From: Bradyrhizobium sp. Ec3.3
Lineage (GTDB): Bacteria > Pseudomonadota > Alphaproteobacteria > Rhizobiales > Xanthobacteraceae
Assembly: GCF_000472925.1 (NCBI RefSeq)
Contig: NZ_AXAS01000015.1
Location: 1-64,000, forward strand
DNA length: 64,000 nt
Direction: 5' to 3'
Part shown: in pieces, positions 24,269 through 32,905 of the stretch
Layout of the letters: every line of letters starts with the position of its first letter
Numbering within the stretch: position 1 is the first letter of the stretch
Program-made: the position numbers and the translations under genes
Notes under the pieces: generated by a model
Databases searched by the model: none
The model's input: the letters and a program-made list of their open reading frames with translations, nothing else
Told to the model about the DNA's origin: nothing

Positions 24269-25636
24269 ATGAATGTCGCCAAGGTGCGCCGGCCCATCAT
24301 TCCGCCGACCCCGCCGCGTGCGCCGGAGGGCATGCCGTTCCTCCGTCGCGTTGCGGTGATCCGCAAGAACATGATCGCGACGTGGGCACAGCGCGCCTAC
24401 GAGGAAGACGTCATCCAGGGCCGCTTCTTTCTCCACAACAGCTTCATCCTCAACCGGCCGGACTCGATCCGGCATATCCTGCTCACCAATTACGAGAACT
24501 ATACGCGCACGCCGGCCGGCATCCGGATGCTGCGTCCGGTGCTCGGCGAGGGTCTGCTGATCGCGGAAGGACAGCCGTGGCGGCATCAGCGTCGAACGCT
24601 GGCGCCTGCGTTCACGCCGCACGCCACCGCAAACCTCGTTCCGCACATGACGGCGGTGCTCGACGAGACCATCGCAGAGCTCAAGACGAAGACCAGTGAG
24701 GTCCTCAACCTCCGCGAAATCATGCAGCGGATGACGCTCGAGATCGCCGGGCGGACGATGTTCTCGTTCGGCATGGACAAGCACGGCGCGGCCTTGCGCA
24801 ACTTCGTCATGGAGTACGGCCAGCGCCTGGGCCGGCCGTACTTCCTCGACATGCTGCTGCCGGTGTCCTGGCCGAGCCCGATGGATTTTGCGCGCGCCCG
24901 TTTCCGCAAGCGCTGGACCGCGTTCGTCGCGACGCTGATCGCCGAGCGGCGCGCCGCGGGCAAGAAGGAGGGCGCGCCGCCGCGCGATCTCTTCGACCTC
25001 ATGGACGAAGCGCGCGATCCCGAAACCGGCAAGGGCTTTTCGGATGCGCAACTCGTCGACGAGGTCGCGACCATGATCCTGGCGGGTCACGAGACGACCG
25101 CGACGGCACTGTCCTGGGCGCTCTATCTTCTGGCGCTCGATCCCGAAACCCAGGAGGAAGTCGCCTCCGAGACACGCGGCGAGCACCTTGACAGCATAAC
25201 CGATATCGACCGGCAGAAATTCACCCGCGCCGTGATCGAGGAGACCATGCGGCTCTATCCGCCGGCCTTCCTGATCGCGCGTGCGGCACTCGACAAGGAC
25301 AACGCGGCGGGCGTCGAGATCGAGAAGGGCGATATCATCATGATCGCGCCGTGGCTTCTGCACCGGCACGAAAAGCTCTGGGACCAGCCCAACGCCTTCA
25401 TTCCCAAGCGCTTCATGTCGGCGACCCCGCCCGACCGCTTCGCCTACCTGCCGTTCGGCGCCGGTCCGCGCGTCTGCATCGGCGCGCCTTTTGCGCAAGC
25501 CGAGTCGGTGCTGGCCCTGGCGCGGCTGATCGGAGAATTCCGTGTTGAGCTGGTCGACACCGGTCCCGTCATTCCCGTCGGCGTCGTCACGACGCAGCCG
25601 GACCATCCTCCCATGTTCCGTATCACGCCACGGTGA
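24269..25636 (+). CDS. Cytochrome P450
   Basis: 455-residue soluble P450 monooxygenase. The I-helix oxygen-activation motif AGHETTATAL, the ExxR motif in EETMRLYPP, a PKRF segment and the heme-ligand loop FGAGPRVCIG, whose cysteine binds iron, are all present in order, so the enzyme should be functional. No ferredoxin or reductase gene is adjacent. The organisation resembles class-I bacterial P450s with fatty-acid or terpenoid-like substrates, but the substrate cannot be read. It follows the Tat lipase-like gene and precedes a nucleotide cyclase gene 47 bp downstream, all in the same direction. Confidence 0.93.
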   Translation: MNVAKVRRPIIPPTPPRAPEGMPFLRRVAVIRKNMIATWAQRAYEEDVIQGRFFLHNSFILNRPDSIRHILLTNYENYTRTPAGIRMLRPVLGEGLLIAEGQPWRHQRRTLAPAFTPHATANLVPHMTAVLDETIAELKTKTSEVLNLREIMQRMTLEIAGRTMFSFGMDKHGAALRNFVMEYGQRLGRPYFLDMLLPVSWPSPMDFARARFRKRWTAFVATLIAERRAAGKKEGAPPRDLFDLMDEARDPETGKGFSDAQLVDEVATMILAGHETTATALSWALYLLALDPETQEEVASETRGEHLDSITDIDRQKFTRAVIEETMRLYPPAFLIARAALDKDNAAGVEIEKGDIIMIAPWLLHRHEKLWDQPNAFIPKRFMSATPPDRFAYLPFGAGPRVCIGAPFAQAESVLALARLIGEFRVELVDTGPVIPVGVVTTQPDHPPMFRITPR

Positions 25637-25683
25637 CGAGCCGGTCCTTGGGATCGCTGCGCCGACACACTAGATGAGGCGAC

Positions 25684-27093
25684 ATGAGCGACATTCAGGC
25701 GCAGTTTTCAGTTCTCAAGCAGACCGCCGAGCCCAAGGTGGTCGACCAGATTGAGCGGCTGATCGATCGCGGCGAGGATCACGAGCTCAACCGCATCAAC
25801 GCCATCGATTTCTCCAGGCAGCATGGCTTCGACGAGGAGCGGGTCATCTCCGCCTTCCTGCATTCGGCGCGGCTCGGACTGTTTGACCTGAGCTGGAACG
25901 TCCTGTGTCCGGGGTGCGGCGGCGTGCTCGGCGCACACACGACGCTGAAGGCGCTGCGACCCGACGACTATCACTGCGCGCTCTGCGCCTGCGGCTACAA
26001 GGCGTCTGTCGACGAAGCGGTCGAGGTCTCGTTCACGGTCAGCCCGCGCGTGCGGCGCATCGCGGCGCACGATCCCGACTCGCTTTCAGTGTGGGATTAT
26101 TTCAAGCAGATGTTCTGGAGCTCGGGCGTCGACTTCAACAAGGAATCGTTCGCGACCCTCGCCAATGAGGTCACGCTCGACACGCTCGAACTTCCAGCCG
26201 GTGAAAAGGCGACGATGTCGCTGCAGCTTCCGAACGATTTCATCATCGTGTTCGAGCCGGTGACGCATGCCGCGCATTTCGTCGATGTCCAGGGCGAGCC
26301 GACCAAGGAGCGTCAGCAGCTCGCGATCATGTACAACAAGGTCCAGGCCCCGACGGGGACAACGACCTTGCGGCCCGGACCCCTGCGGCTGTCCCTGGAC
26401 AACCAGGCGGGCGTGCGTGTGCTGCCGACCGTGTTCATCGCGGCCGAGGCGCTGCATCACCTGATCGGCAAGCGCAAGCCGTTCCTGACCGCCAAGCGGA
26501 TGCTGTCCAACCAGACTTTTCGCGATGTCTTCAAGGCGGATAATCTCAATATCGACCAGCGCCTGCAGATCACCTCGCTGACCTTCCTGTTCACCGACCT
26601 GAAGGGCTCGACCGCGCTTTATGAGCGGGTCGGGGATCTCGCCGCCTTCGACCTCGTGCGGGCGCATTTCCATGCGCTGCTCGAGATCATCGCGTCCGAA
26701 AAGGGCGCCGTGGTGAAGACGATCGGCGATGCCGTGATGGCGACGTTCGTCAAGCCGGAGGACGCGCTTGTCGCCGGCTTGCGCATGCGCTCCGCAATGG
26801 AGGAATTGAACAAGAAGCGCGGCTCCGCAGATCTCGTTCTCAAGATCGGCATTCATGAGGGGCCTTGTCTTGCGGTCATGCTCAATGAGCGGCAGGACTA
26901 TTTCGGCCGCACCGTCAACATTGCCGCCCGCGTGCAGAGCGTGTCGATGGCCCAGGAAATCCACATCACCGGTCCCGTGCTGGACGCGCCGGCGGTCGCC
27001 AGGATCCTGGAGCAATGGTCGATCAAGCCGATCCAGAAACAGGCCGCGCTGCGCGGCATCGCCGACAAGATGGTGGTGTACGAGCTGCCGTGA
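25684..27093 (+). CDS. Class III nucleotide cyclase with N-terminal helical and zinc-ribbon-like region
   Basis: 469 residues. Residues 1-75 are helical; residues 75-105 hold CPGCG ... CALCACG, a probable zinc ribbon; a beta-rich region (roughly 110-290) follows, matching the DUF5939-type sensor region of such cyclases; the cyclase domain occupies about 300-469. Catalytic residues are present: FTDLKGST (metal Asp), VKTIGDAVMATF (Lys and second Asp), and FGRTVNIAARVQ (transition-state Asn and Arg). It should make cAMP or cGMP in the cytoplasm. No transmembrane segments. It is the last gene of a possible lipase-P450-cyclase run. Confidence 0.88.
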   Translation: MSDIQAQFSVLKQTAEPKVVDQIERLIDRGEDHELNRINAIDFSRQHGFDEERVISAFLHSARLGLFDLSWNVLCPGCGGVLGAHTTLKALRPDDYHCALCACGYKASVDEAVEVSFTVSPRVRRIAAHDPDSLSVWDYFKQMFWSSGVDFNKESFATLANEVTLDTLELPAGEKATMSLQLPNDFIIVFEPVTHAAHFVDVQGEPTKERQQLAIMYNKVQAPTGTTTLRPGPLRLSLDNQAGVRVLPTVFIAAEALHHLIGKRKPFLTAKRMLSNQTFRDVFKADNLNIDQRLQITSLTFLFTDLKGSTALYERVGDLAAFDLVRAHFHALLEIIASEKGAVVKTIGDAVMATFVKPEDALVAGLRMRSAMEELNKKRGSADLVLKIGIHEGPCLAVMLNERQDYFGRTVNIAARVQSVSMAQEIHITGPVLDAPAVARILEQWSIKPIQKQAALRGIADKMVVYELP

Positions 27094-27411
27094 GCGGTGG
27101 AGTATGGCCGCCACAATCTCCGTCATTGCGAGCGCTGTACTGTGCCCCCAACGTCGTCCTGGCGAAAGCCAGGACCCATACCCACCAGTCTTGGTTCGCG
27201 CGAAGACTAGTGGTTGGCGGTTTCGTACAAAAGGTCTCCCTGGGGTAATGGGTCCTGGCTTTCGCCAGGACGACTCGGAAAAGTTGCGCTACCAGATTGC
27301 CGAAACGTAATGCAGTGCGGGGCATAAGCGCGCATTGCGCGGTGCGAATTTCCCGCTCATATAAAGGGGAGAGGCCGCAGTTGCGGCGCCACCCATTTGC
27401 GGCAGGATTTC
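27094..27411. other. Spacer with a long inverted repeat
   Basis: 318 bp without a gene. The inverted repeat at 27153-27274 fills its centre; the rest contains the leader of the TerB-like gene. Confidence 0.6.
27153..27274. repeat. Intergenic inverted repeat, family D
   Basis: Outer arms gtcctggcgaaagccaggac (27156-27175) and gtcctggctttcgccaggac (27252-27271) are inverted copies of each other, and each is itself nearly palindromic. Non-coding. Confidence 0.85.
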
Positions 27412-27900
27412 ATGCTCGACGGATTGCGCCAATTCATTGCCGACATCGTCGCCCCCGAGGCGCAGGACCGCGCCTTTGGTGACAACGATTATCGCCTGGC
27501 GGCGACCGCGCTGCTGATCCATGTGATTTCGCTCGACGGTGAGCCGACGGAAGCCGAACGGCGCAAGCTGCACAGCCTGATCGAGAGCCGTTTCTCGCTG
27601 GATCGCGGCACCGCGGAGCGCCTGATTGCCTCCGCAACGCAGGTCGAGGGCGAGGCAGTCGATCTCTATCACTTTACCAGCGTCATCATGCGCTCGCTCG
27701 ACGAAGAGGGCCGCAAGCGCATCGTCGAGATGATGTGGGAGGTCGTCTATGCCGATGGCCAGGTGACCGAGTTCGAGGACAACGTCGTCTGGCGTGCATC
27801 CGATCTGCTCGGCGTGTCACAGCGCGACAGGATCGACCTCAAGCATCTCATCGCGAGCCGCGGCACCGGTCAGGTCAAGGACGGCGTCGCCGGCGCCTGA
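27412..27900 (+). CDS. TerB-like (tellurite resistance B family) protein
   Basis: 162 residues, all-helical, with the TerB/DjlA-like acidic metal-binding pattern in two halves: VISLDGEPTEAERRKLHSLI and EVVYADGQVTEFEDNVVWR, the usual D-G-x-x-x-x-x-E arrangement. Such cytoplasmic proteins are linked to membrane or stress complexes, but single-domain members like this one have no proven role and tellurite resistance should not be assumed. The ATG at 27412 has AGGA just upstream. Stand-alone gene. Confidence 0.82.
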   Translation: MLDGLRQFIADIVAPEAQDRAFGDNDYRLAATALLIHVISLDGEPTEAERRKLHSLIESRFSLDRGTAERLIASATQVEGEAVDLYHFTSVIMRSLDEEGRKRIVEMMWEVVYADGQVTEFEDNVVWRASDLLGVSQRDRIDLKHLIASRGTGQVKDGVAGA

Positions 27901-28133
27901 TCGCATCGGCGGGACGAAGTCGCGATCACATGACGAAACTTTAATGTATCGGCTGATCACGGCTTAGCCGAATATCCCCGCAAATCTGCGGTTTTTTCTG
28001 CATCCTCCATCCTCGACGCTGGTTGCGAGGCTGACGGGCGGCTTGCATCGCGCACGCGGCCTATGCTCTCGTCTTAGGCTCTCGTCCTGAGGTTGTCGCC
28101 CTAATTTCGCTTTGCATTGAAGAGACGTCGATC

Positions 28134-28913
28134 GTGACTGAGCGTGTGACGCTGATTACCGGTGCCTCGGCGGGCATAGGCACAGAGCTGGCGCGCGTGT
28201 TTGCCGCGAACGGTCACCGCCTGGCATTGACGGCACGTCGCGCCGACCGGCTCGATGCATTGGCCAGCGAGATCGCAGCCAAGGGCGGCAAGACGCCGAT
28301 CGTGATCGCCTGCGATCTGGAAGAGCCTGGCGCGGGCGAGAAGATCGCGGCGGCACTGGCCGCTGCCGACGTCGAGCTCGACCATCTCGTCAACAATGCC
28401 GGCTTCGGGGTGTTCGGTGACGCGATCGAGTGCGATCGTGCCGCGCAGCTCGGCATCATCGACGTCAACATCCGCGCGCTGACCGATCTGTCGCTGCGTT
28501 TCGCGGATCAACTCGTCAAGAACAAGGGCGGCATTCTCAACGTCGGCTCGGTCGCGGGCTTCCTGCCCGGCCCGGGCATGGCCGTCTATTATGCCTCCAA
28601 GGCCTACGTCATCTCCTTCACCGAGGCGCTGCGCGGCGAACTCGGACCGCGCGGCGTCCGCGTCACCGTACTTTGTCCGGGTCCTGTGGCGACCGAATTT
28701 CAGGCCCGCGCCGGCTTCGCCCCGGGTATCGATTCCGCCGTGCTCGACGTCTCTGCCGCTGATGTTGCGCGCGCCGCCTATCGCGGGCTGATGGCCAATA
28801 AACGGGCGGTGTTGCCTGGTCTCGGCATCAAGATCGTGCCGTTCCTGCTGCGCTTCTTTCCGCGCGGCTTCATTTTGGCCGCCGTCGGCCGGTTCCAGAG
28901 GCGCCGGCGCTAA
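28134..28913 (+). CDS. Short-chain dehydrogenase/reductase
   Basis: 259-residue classical SDR with a GTG start. Cofactor motif TGASAGIGTELA, then NNAGFG, catalytic serine in VGSVAGF and YxxxK in YYASKAYV. The arginine after strand 2 (ARRADRL) favours NADPH. The C-terminus PGLGIKIVPFLLRFFPRGF is hydrophobic and may associate with the membrane, as in DltE/YqjQ-type SDRs. Substrate unknown. Confidence 0.9.
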   Translation: MTERVTLITGASAGIGTELARVFAANGHRLALTARRADRLDALASEIAAKGGKTPIVIACDLEEPGAGEKIAAALAAADVELDHLVNNAGFGVFGDAIECDRAAQLGIIDVNIRALTDLSLRFADQLVKNKGGILNVGSVAGFLPGPGMAVYYASKAYVISFTEALRGELGPRGVRVTVLCPGPVATEFQARAGFAPGIDSAVLDVSAADVARAAYRGLMANKRAVLPGLGIKIVPFLLRFFPRGFILAAVGRFQRRRR

Positions 28914-28916
28914 AGC

Positions 28917-29060
28917 ATGATGACCCCAAGGGCCGCGTTAGCGCAAAGTGCGAAGCGGTTTTCCGAAAAGGTCATGCGCAAACAACTACCTAAAGCGCGA
29001 TGACGATTCATCCTGATCTCATTGCACTTTAGTCGCGGCGAGAACCGATTTTGGCCCGGC
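28917..29060. repeat. RIME-like rhizobial intergenic element
   Basis: The stretch contains gcgaagcggttttccgaaaa, then cctaaagcgcgatgacgatt and catcctgatctcatt, words I recognise from intergenic mosaic elements repeated across rhizobial genomes. Non-coding; precedes the amidotransferase gene. Confidence 0.65.
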
Positions 29061-29163
29061 GCTTGCTTTGTCTCCTTCAGTCGAGTGTGTGCGCAAACTC
29101 ACACGAAATTAAGGATCGCTTAGTTATGCTGGCGGTCTGAACCAATAGCTTTCGAAGAGGGCA

Positions 29164-29958
29164 ATGTCGTTCCGGACGGACAGGCTTGGTGGCGCGGAGG
29201 TGGTCCCCTTCAGGAGAAGGGAGCCAGACGCCGCCGACCGCAAGCCGTCGCTGCCCGTTCTGATCGTCCTGCATCAGGAATCCTCGACACCGGGGCGGGT
29301 CGGCAACGCCTTGCGCGCGCTCGGCCATCGCCTCGACATCCGCCGGCCGCGCTTCGGCGATCCCTTGCCGGGGACGCTCGAGCATCACGCCGGTGCCGTG
29401 TTTTTCGGCGGCCCGATGAGCGCCAATGATTGCGACGACTACATCCGCCGCGAGATCGATTGGATCGAAATTCCGCTCCGCGAGCAGCGCCCGTTTCTCG
29501 GCATCTGCCTTGGCGCGCAGATGCTGGCCATGCAGCTCGGCGCCCGCGTCGCGCCGCACCCCGACGCGCTCACCCAGATCGGCTACTATCCGATCCGTCC
29601 GACAGCGGCGGGTCAGGCGCTGTGTCCGGACTGGCCGGGAAAGGTCTATCACTGGCACCGCGAAGGCTTTGAGCTGCCTGCAGGCGCGGAGCTGCTCGCC
29701 GAGGGCGACGATTTCCCGGTGCAGGCGTTCTGTGCCGGCAATGCCTTCGGCTTCCAGTTTCATCCCGACGTGACCTACGCGATGATGCATCGCTGGACCA
29801 CGCGCGGCTATGACGGCCTGAGTGCGCCCGGCGCATGCGCCCGCCACCATCATTTCGCGGACCGCGCGGTCTACGACGTTGCCGAGCGCACCTGGCTCAA
29901 GAAATTCGTCGACGGCTGGCTCGCGCGGAGGCCGGTCATGGCGCAAGCCGCCGAGTGA
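29164..29958 (+). CDS. Class I glutamine amidotransferase-like protein
   Basis: 264 residues. The GATase domain (about residues 33-235) shows the nucleophile elbow GICLGAQML with the catalytic cysteine and the histidine in GFQFHPDVT. This resembles stand-alone GMP-synthase-type amidotransferases, which hydrolyse glutamine or gamma-glutamyl compounds, with an unusual histidine-rich tail (ACARHHHFADRAVYDVAE). No synthetase partner is adjacent. An E. coli PuuD-like or YfeJ-like role is possible but unproven. Confidence 0.83.
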   Translation: MSFRTDRLGGAEVVPFRRREPDAADRKPSLPVLIVLHQESSTPGRVGNALRALGHRLDIRRPRFGDPLPGTLEHHAGAVFFGGPMSANDCDDYIRREIDWIEIPLREQRPFLGICLGAQMLAMQLGARVAPHPDALTQIGYYPIRPTAAGQALCPDWPGKVYHWHREGFELPAGAELLAEGDDFPVQAFCAGNAFGFQFHPDVTYAMMHRWTTRGYDGLSAPGACARHHHFADRAVYDVAERTWLKKFVDGWLARRPVMAQAAE

Positions 29959-30068
29959 TCGCGGCGGCGCATTCCGTCTTCCTCTTGCCTCTTCCCCGGA
30001 TGTGCTAGGCTCGCGCTCAACGCGCGCTTGAAGGCGTGCGACCAAGCAAGAACAAGGGAGAGCGCGCC

Positions 30069-30881
30069 GTGAGCTACGAGCATATTCTTTATGAGGTCAG
30101 CGACAGGATCGCGACCGTCACGCTCAACCGTCCCGATCGCATGAATGCGTGGACGCCGATCATGGAGCGCGACGTCCGCCATGCCATGGAAGCTGCCTCA
30201 GCCGACGACGATGTCCGCGTCATCGTGCTGACGGGGGCAGGGCGCGCGTTCTGCGCCGGCGCGGACATGGATGCCCTGAAAGGGCTCGATCCCAACGATA
30301 TCAGGCGTGCCTCGAACCTGCCGCCCTTCGACATGAACCGCCGGCCCGATTGGCAGACGCGCTACGGCTTCTATCCGTCGATCGGGAAACCGGTCATCGC
30401 GATGCTCAACGGCGCGACCGCCGGCATCGGCCTCGTGCATGCGCTCTATTGCGACCTGCGCTTTGCGGCGGACAACACGGTGTTCACCACGGCCTTCGCG
30501 CGGCGCGGACTGATTGCCGAACATGGGATCTCGTGGATGCTGCCGCGCATCGTCGGCCACGCCAACGCGCTGGATCTTTTGCTCTCGGCGCGACGGGTGG
30601 GAAGCGAGGAGGCGCTGCGCATCGGGCTGGTGAACCGGCTCTGCCCGCCGGAGAAGCTGCGCGAGGAGACCTACGCCTATGCGCGCGATCTCGCCGATTT
30701 CGTCTCCCCGAGCGCCATGGCCGTGATCAAGCGGCAGCTCTACGAGGTGCCGTTCCAGACCCTGGCCGAGGCCACGATCGAGGCCAACCGGGAAATGCTG
30801 GTGGCGCTCAACGGCAGCGATTTCAGGGAAGGCGTGGCGAGTTTTGTGGAGAAACGCCCGCCGCGGTTTACGGGGAGGTAG
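30069..30881 (+). CDS. Enoyl-CoA hydratase/isomerase family protein
   Basis: 270-residue crotonase-fold enzyme acting on acyl-CoA thioesters. Oxyanion-hole segments GAGRAFCAGADM and NGATAGIGLVHAL are intact, and the acidic residue of FARRGLIAEHGISW sits at the usual catalytic position. C-terminal EKRPPRFTGR is typical. I use the GTG at 30069 because AAGGGAGAG lies just upstream and the protein then begins MSYEHILYEV; the frame is open from 30036. Stand-alone gene. Confidence 0.9.
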   Translation: MSYEHILYEVSDRIATVTLNRPDRMNAWTPIMERDVRHAMEAASADDDVRVIVLTGAGRAFCAGADMDALKGLDPNDIRRASNLPPFDMNRRPDWQTRYGFYPSIGKPVIAMLNGATAGIGLVHALYCDLRFAADNTVFTTAFARRGLIAEHGISWMLPRIVGHANALDLLLSARRVGSEEALRIGLVNRLCPPEKLREETYAYARDLADFVSPSAMAVIKRQLYEVPFQTLAEATIEANREMLVALNGSDFREGVASFVEKRPPRFTGR

Positions 30882-30923
30882 GTACGAAAAACAGTCCGTC
30901 TTCGCCCTTTGGGCTTCGCCGGA

Positions 30924-30987
30924 CACCACGCTTCACCCTTCGGGCTGCCTGCGTGGCTGCGCCACGCGTAGCCCGAAGGGCGAAGCG

Positions 30988-30992
<5 letters not shown>
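30924..30992. repeat. Inverted repeat abutting tRNA-Ala
   Basis: Arms of 23 bp (30924-30946 and 30970-30992), beginning caccacgcttc, pair with one mismatch. The right arm overlaps the last five bases of the tRNA gene, so the hairpin starts inside the CCA end. Confidence 0.8.
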
Positions 30993-31063
<71 letters not shown>

Positions 31064-31251
31064 GTCGCGGGCCGCTCTGGTAAACGCGGCCGACAACCGG
31101 GCGCCATTTAAGTCCCCGCCAAGGTCAAGTCAAGGACGGGCGTAACCCGGTTTTAGCCCTGTGGGTGCCGGGACTTCCCTTGTTTGGACCGGGGGGAACC
31201 GATATCTAGCAAAAGGCGTCAATCCCCACCGGAACCAGAGTTTTCCCAGCC

Positions 31252-31542
31252 ATGCGTGCCGTTCTCGACATCGTCATCATCGTGCTCGACCTCTACGTCT
31301 GGCTGCTGATCGCCTCAGCGATCCTGTCCTGGCTGATCGCCTTCAACGTGGTGAACACCCGAAACCAGTTCGTCTCGGCGGTAGCGGAGTTCCTGTTCCG
31401 CATCACCGAACCTGTGCTGGCGCCGATTCGCAACTTCCTGCCCAATCTCGGCGGCATCGACATCTCGCCGATCATCCTGATCCTGATCATCATGTTCATC
31501 GAGCGGGTGATCATGTACTACGTCTACCCGAACGTGATTTAG
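31252..31542 (+). CDS. YggT family membrane protein
   Basis: 96 residues with two hydrophobic YGGT domains, each a membrane-spanning segment (about 5-30 and 67-90) joined by a short loop with [16 protein letters not shown], the family signature. Members are linked to cell division, osmotic tolerance or plastid/cytochrome assembly homologues; exact function here is unknown. It leads a plus-strand run with the DUF167 gene and folD. A GGAAC-N17-CGTC sequence at 31195-31220 is close to an EcfG-type promoter. Confidence 0.92.
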   Translation: MRAVLDIVIIVLDLYVWLLIASAILSWLIAFNVVNTRNQFVSAVAEFLFRITEPVLAPIRNFLPNLGGIDISPIILILIIMFIERVIMYYVYPNVI

Positions 31543-31558
31543 GCGAAGCAGGCGGGCC

Positions 31559-31909
31559 TTGGCCTCGACAAAGCCCTCTACAGAACCTTGGCGCTATTCC
31601 ACCTCGGGTATCAGTATCGCGCTGCGAGTGACGCCGCGCGGCGGCCGCGACGACATCGACGGCGTCGAGGCGCTCGCCGACGGCCGCAGCGTGCTCAAGG
31701 TGCGGGTGCGCGCGATTGCCGATGGTGGCGAAGCCAATCGTGCGGTGTTGCAACTGATTGCGAAATCGCTCGGCGTGCCGAAGGCGAGCGTGCGGCTGCT
31801 CTCGGGCGCCGCCTCGCGGTTGAAGCAGATTGCGGTTGATGGCGATCCGGTGCGCCTTGGTGAGGCGCTGCGCCGGCTCGCCGCGGCCAAATCGACGGAC
31901 AAGGACTAG
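31559..31909 (+). CDS. DUF167/YggU family protein
   Basis: 116-residue small cytoplasmic protein of the YggU family. It contains LRVTPRGGRDDIDG near the N-terminus and DGGEANRAVLQLIAKSLGVP, the hallmark segment, ending in LLSGAASRLKQI. Function unknown. The start is a TTG at 31559; no ATG or GTG is available upstream of the domain. It lies 16 bp after yggT and 3 bp before folD, so the three are very likely one transcript. Confidence 0.88.
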   Translation: MASTKPSTEPWRYSTSGISIALRVTPRGGRDDIDGVEALADGRSVLKVRVRAIADGGEANRAVLQLIAKSLGVPKASVRLLSGAASRLKQIAVDGDPVRLGEALRRLAAAKSTDKD

Positions 31910-31912
31910 GAC

Positions 31913-32797
31913 ATGACGGCCCAGATCATCGATGGAAAAGTCATCGCCGCGGAGCTCCGCGCCCGCGTCGCGGACGAGGTTGCCCGCGTCAAGCGCGAGC
32001 ACAATCTGGTGCCGGGCTTAGCCGTCGTGCTGGTCGGCAACAATCCCGCCAGCGAAGTCTATGTCCGCTCCAAGCGCACCCAGACGCAAGCGGCCGGCAT
32101 GGCCTCGTTCGAGCACAAGCTGCCGGCCGACGTCTCGCAAGGAGATTTGCTTGCGGTGGTCGCAAAACTCAATCGCGATCCCGCCGTGCATGGCATCCTG
32201 GTGCAGCTTCCGCTGCCGAAGGGCTTCAACACCGAAGCCGTGATCAACGCCATTGATCCCGCCAAGGACGTCGATGGCCTGCATCCGAACAATGCCGGCC
32301 GGCTCGCCGGCGGTTTGGAGGCGCTGTCACCCTGCACGCCGCTCGGCTGCATCATCCTGACCAAGAGCGTGCACGCCTCGCTCGAGGGTATGAACGCCAT
32401 CGTCCTCGGCCGCTCCAATCTCGTCGGCCGTCCCCTGGTGCAGTTGCTGCTGAACGAGAACGCCACGGTGACCGTCGCGCATTCGCGATCGCGCGATCTG
32501 CCTGGTCTCGTCAAGCGTGCCGACCTCGTCTATGCCGCGGTCGGCAAGGCGGAAATGGTGCGCGGCGACTGGCTGAAGCCGGGCGCGACCGTGATCGATG
32601 TCGGCATCACTCGCATCCCGAAAGAAGACGGCAAGACGCGTCTCGTCGGAGACGTCGCCTATCAGGAGGCGCTTGGCGTCGCCGGTGCAATCACGCCGGT
32701 GCCGGGCGGCGTCGGCCAGATGACGGTGGCGTGCCTGCTGGTGAATACGCTGCGTGCGGCTTGCGCAATCGCCGGCCTGCCGAAGCCGGCGGTGTGA
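31913..32797 (+). CDS. folD: Methylenetetrahydrofolate dehydrogenase/cyclohydrolase
   Basis: Bifunctional FolD of 294 residues, interconverting 5,10-methylene-, methenyl- and 10-formyl-tetrahydrofolate. Key features: the substrate-site segment [11 protein letters not shown] with Tyr and Lys, [24 protein letters not shown], the Rossmann motif [12 protein letters not shown] and C-terminal [14 protein letters not shown]. Full length and intact. Starts 3 bp after the DUF167 stop codon. Confidence 0.97.
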   Translation: MTAQIIDGKVIAAELRARVADEVARVKREHNLVPGLAVVLVGNNPASEVYVRSKRTQTQAAGMASFEHKLPADVSQGDLLAVVAKLNRDPAVHGILVQLPLPKGFNTEAVINAIDPAKDVDGLHPNNAGRLAGGLEALSPCTPLGCIILTKSVHASLEGMNAIVLGRSNLVGRPLVQLLLNENATVTVAHSRSRDLPGLVKRADLVYAAVGKAEMVRGDWLKPGATVIDVGITRIPKEDGKTRLVGDVAYQEALGVAGAITPVPGGVGQMTVACLLVNTLRAACAIAGLPKPAV

Positions 32798-32804
32798 GTA
32801 GCTC

Positions 32805-32895
32805 GTCATTCCGGGGCGCGTGTAGCGCGAACCCGGAATCTCGCGCCACAACTTCTGGATTCCGGGTTCGATGCTGCGCATCGCCCCGGAATGAC
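32805..32895. repeat. Interspersed palindromic repeat, family A, copy 3
   Basis: gtcattccgggg ... ccccggaatgac, in the convergent spacer between folD and the peptidase gene. It may double as a bidirectional terminator. Confidence 0.85.
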
Positions 32896-32905
32896 AGAAA
32901 GTGAC

